Source: CAYMBL01 sp044225155 (lineage in GTDB: Bacteria > Planctomycetota > Phycisphaerae > UBA1845 > Fen-1342). From it: DNA of 6,862 nt. Below are positions 6,387-6,862 of this stretch, in pieces (positions within the stretch are counted from its first letter, which is position 1; every line of letters begins with the position of its first letter). The translations under genes and the position numbers were made by a program. The DNA lies in assembly GCA_044225155.1 (NCBI GenBank), contig JBGAJB010000194.1, forward strand, positions 1 through 6,862, in the 5' to 3' direction. The notes below the pieces were generated by a model that was not told the origin of the DNA, searched no databases, and was given only the letters and a program-made list of their open reading frames with translations.

Positions 6387-6862
6387 GCGAGTTGATCGTC
6401 GGCATTGATCTGGGGACCACCTTCTCGCTCGTCGCAGTTGCCGATGAGCGCGGGGCGCGCGTTCTCCGCGATGAAAACGGCGACGCACGCGTGCCCTCGG
6501 TGCTCACGGTCGTGCCCACGGAGTCCGGCCCGCCGCTCTTCACGGTCGGATGGGAGGCCCGGCGGCACGCCGTGGAAAACGCGCGCTCCACGGTCTACTC
6601 GGTGAAGCGCCTGATCGGTAAGAGCCTTGCCGACGTCGCCGCGGAGCAGCCGCATCTCGCTTACGCCATCAGCGCCGGCGAGCGCGATACGGCGCGCGTC
6701 GAGATCGACGGCCGGCTCTACTCGCCGGAGGAAATCTCGGCCGCGATCCTGCGCGCGCTGCGCGACCGGGCCGAACAGCAGCTTGGCCAGCCGGTGCGCA
6801 AGGCCGTCATCACCGTCCCGGCCTATTTTGACGACTCGCAGCGTCAGGCGACGCGCGACGCG
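6383..6862 (+). CDS. hscA: Hsp70-type Fe-S assembly chaperone HscA, 3' end missing
   Basis: Specialised Hsp70 that, with HscB, binds the LPPVK motif of IscU and drives cluster release using ATP. The 160 visible residues are the start of the nucleotide-binding domain: GIDLGTTFSLVA (7-18, the phosphate-1 loop), then VPSVLTVV. SVKRLIGKSLADV and the following PHLAY match E. coli HscA (SVKRLMGRSLAD, PHLPY) better than DnaK. ITVPAYFDDSQRQATRDA is at 143-160. The frame is open to the window edge, so the rest of the ATPase domain and the substrate-binding domain are not visible. The ATG at 6383 overlaps the hscB stop, with a GAGG Shine-Dalgarno at 6369-6372. It lacks the roughly 20-residue N-terminal extension of E. 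coli HscA. Any downstream ferredoxin gene (fdx) would lie outside the window. Confidence 0.94.
   Translation, partial: MSELIVGIDLGTTFSLVAVADERGARVLRDENGDARVPSVLTVVPTESGPPLFTVGWEARRHAVENARSTVYSVKRLIGKSLADVAAEQPHLAYAISAGERDTARVEIDGRLYSPEEISAAILRALRDRAEQQLGQPVRKAVITVPAYFDDSQRQATRDA

Noticed and set aside
5851..6591. 246-codon minus-strand frame opposite hscB and the start of hscA
   Set aside because: Arg/Ser-rich shadow translation across two clear plus-strand genes.

Overview
This window is high in G+C by eye and almost fully coding on the plus strand. It holds the 3' part of a 5-oxoprolinase-type (HyuA-HyuB fusion) gene, followed by an ISC iron-sulfur cluster assembly locus in the order iscR, iscS, iscU, iscA, hscB, hscA. 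The last gene runs off the right edge. The ISC gene order, the IscS with its classic C-terminal EWAHH ending and the dedicated HscB/HscA pair point to a bacterium with a proteobacterial-type ISC machinery. The high G+C and an HscB with an N-terminal four-cysteine motif would also fit other high-GC Gram-negative lineages such as Planctomycetota. The sequence alone does not settle the taxon.

Layout. Bases 1-2995 encode the truncated amidohydrolase. A 68-base gap (2996-3063) carries a good sigma70-like promoter placed so close to the iscR start that the transcript would be nearly leaderless. iscR (3064-3522) overlaps iscS (3522-4736) by one base, and iscU follows 18 bases later with a strong Shine-Dalgarno. 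A 119-base gap precedes the iscA reading frame (5287-5679). A 116-base gap with a GC-rich hairpin precedes hscB (5796-6386), which overlaps hscA (6383 to the edge) by four bases.

How the genes work together. IscS takes sulfur from cysteine and IscU is the scaffold on which the cluster is built. HscB and HscA recognise the LPPVK motif of IscU to release the cluster, IscA is the A-type carrier, and IscR senses cluster supply and probably controls the operon. The upstream oxoprolinase belongs to unrelated amino-acid/glutathione metabolism, and its proximity is probably incidental.

The most notable observation is a one-base disruption in iscU immediately after LPPVK, exactly at the codon for the third cluster-ligand cysteine. 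The remaining conserved C-terminus continues in another frame to 5167. A second, less certain one-base mismatch lies between a well-placed ATG with Shine-Dalgarno (5238) and the iscA body. These could be sequencing or assembly errors or real lesions. I see no mobile element, CRISPR array, tRNA or rRNA, and no evidence of a wholly new system here.
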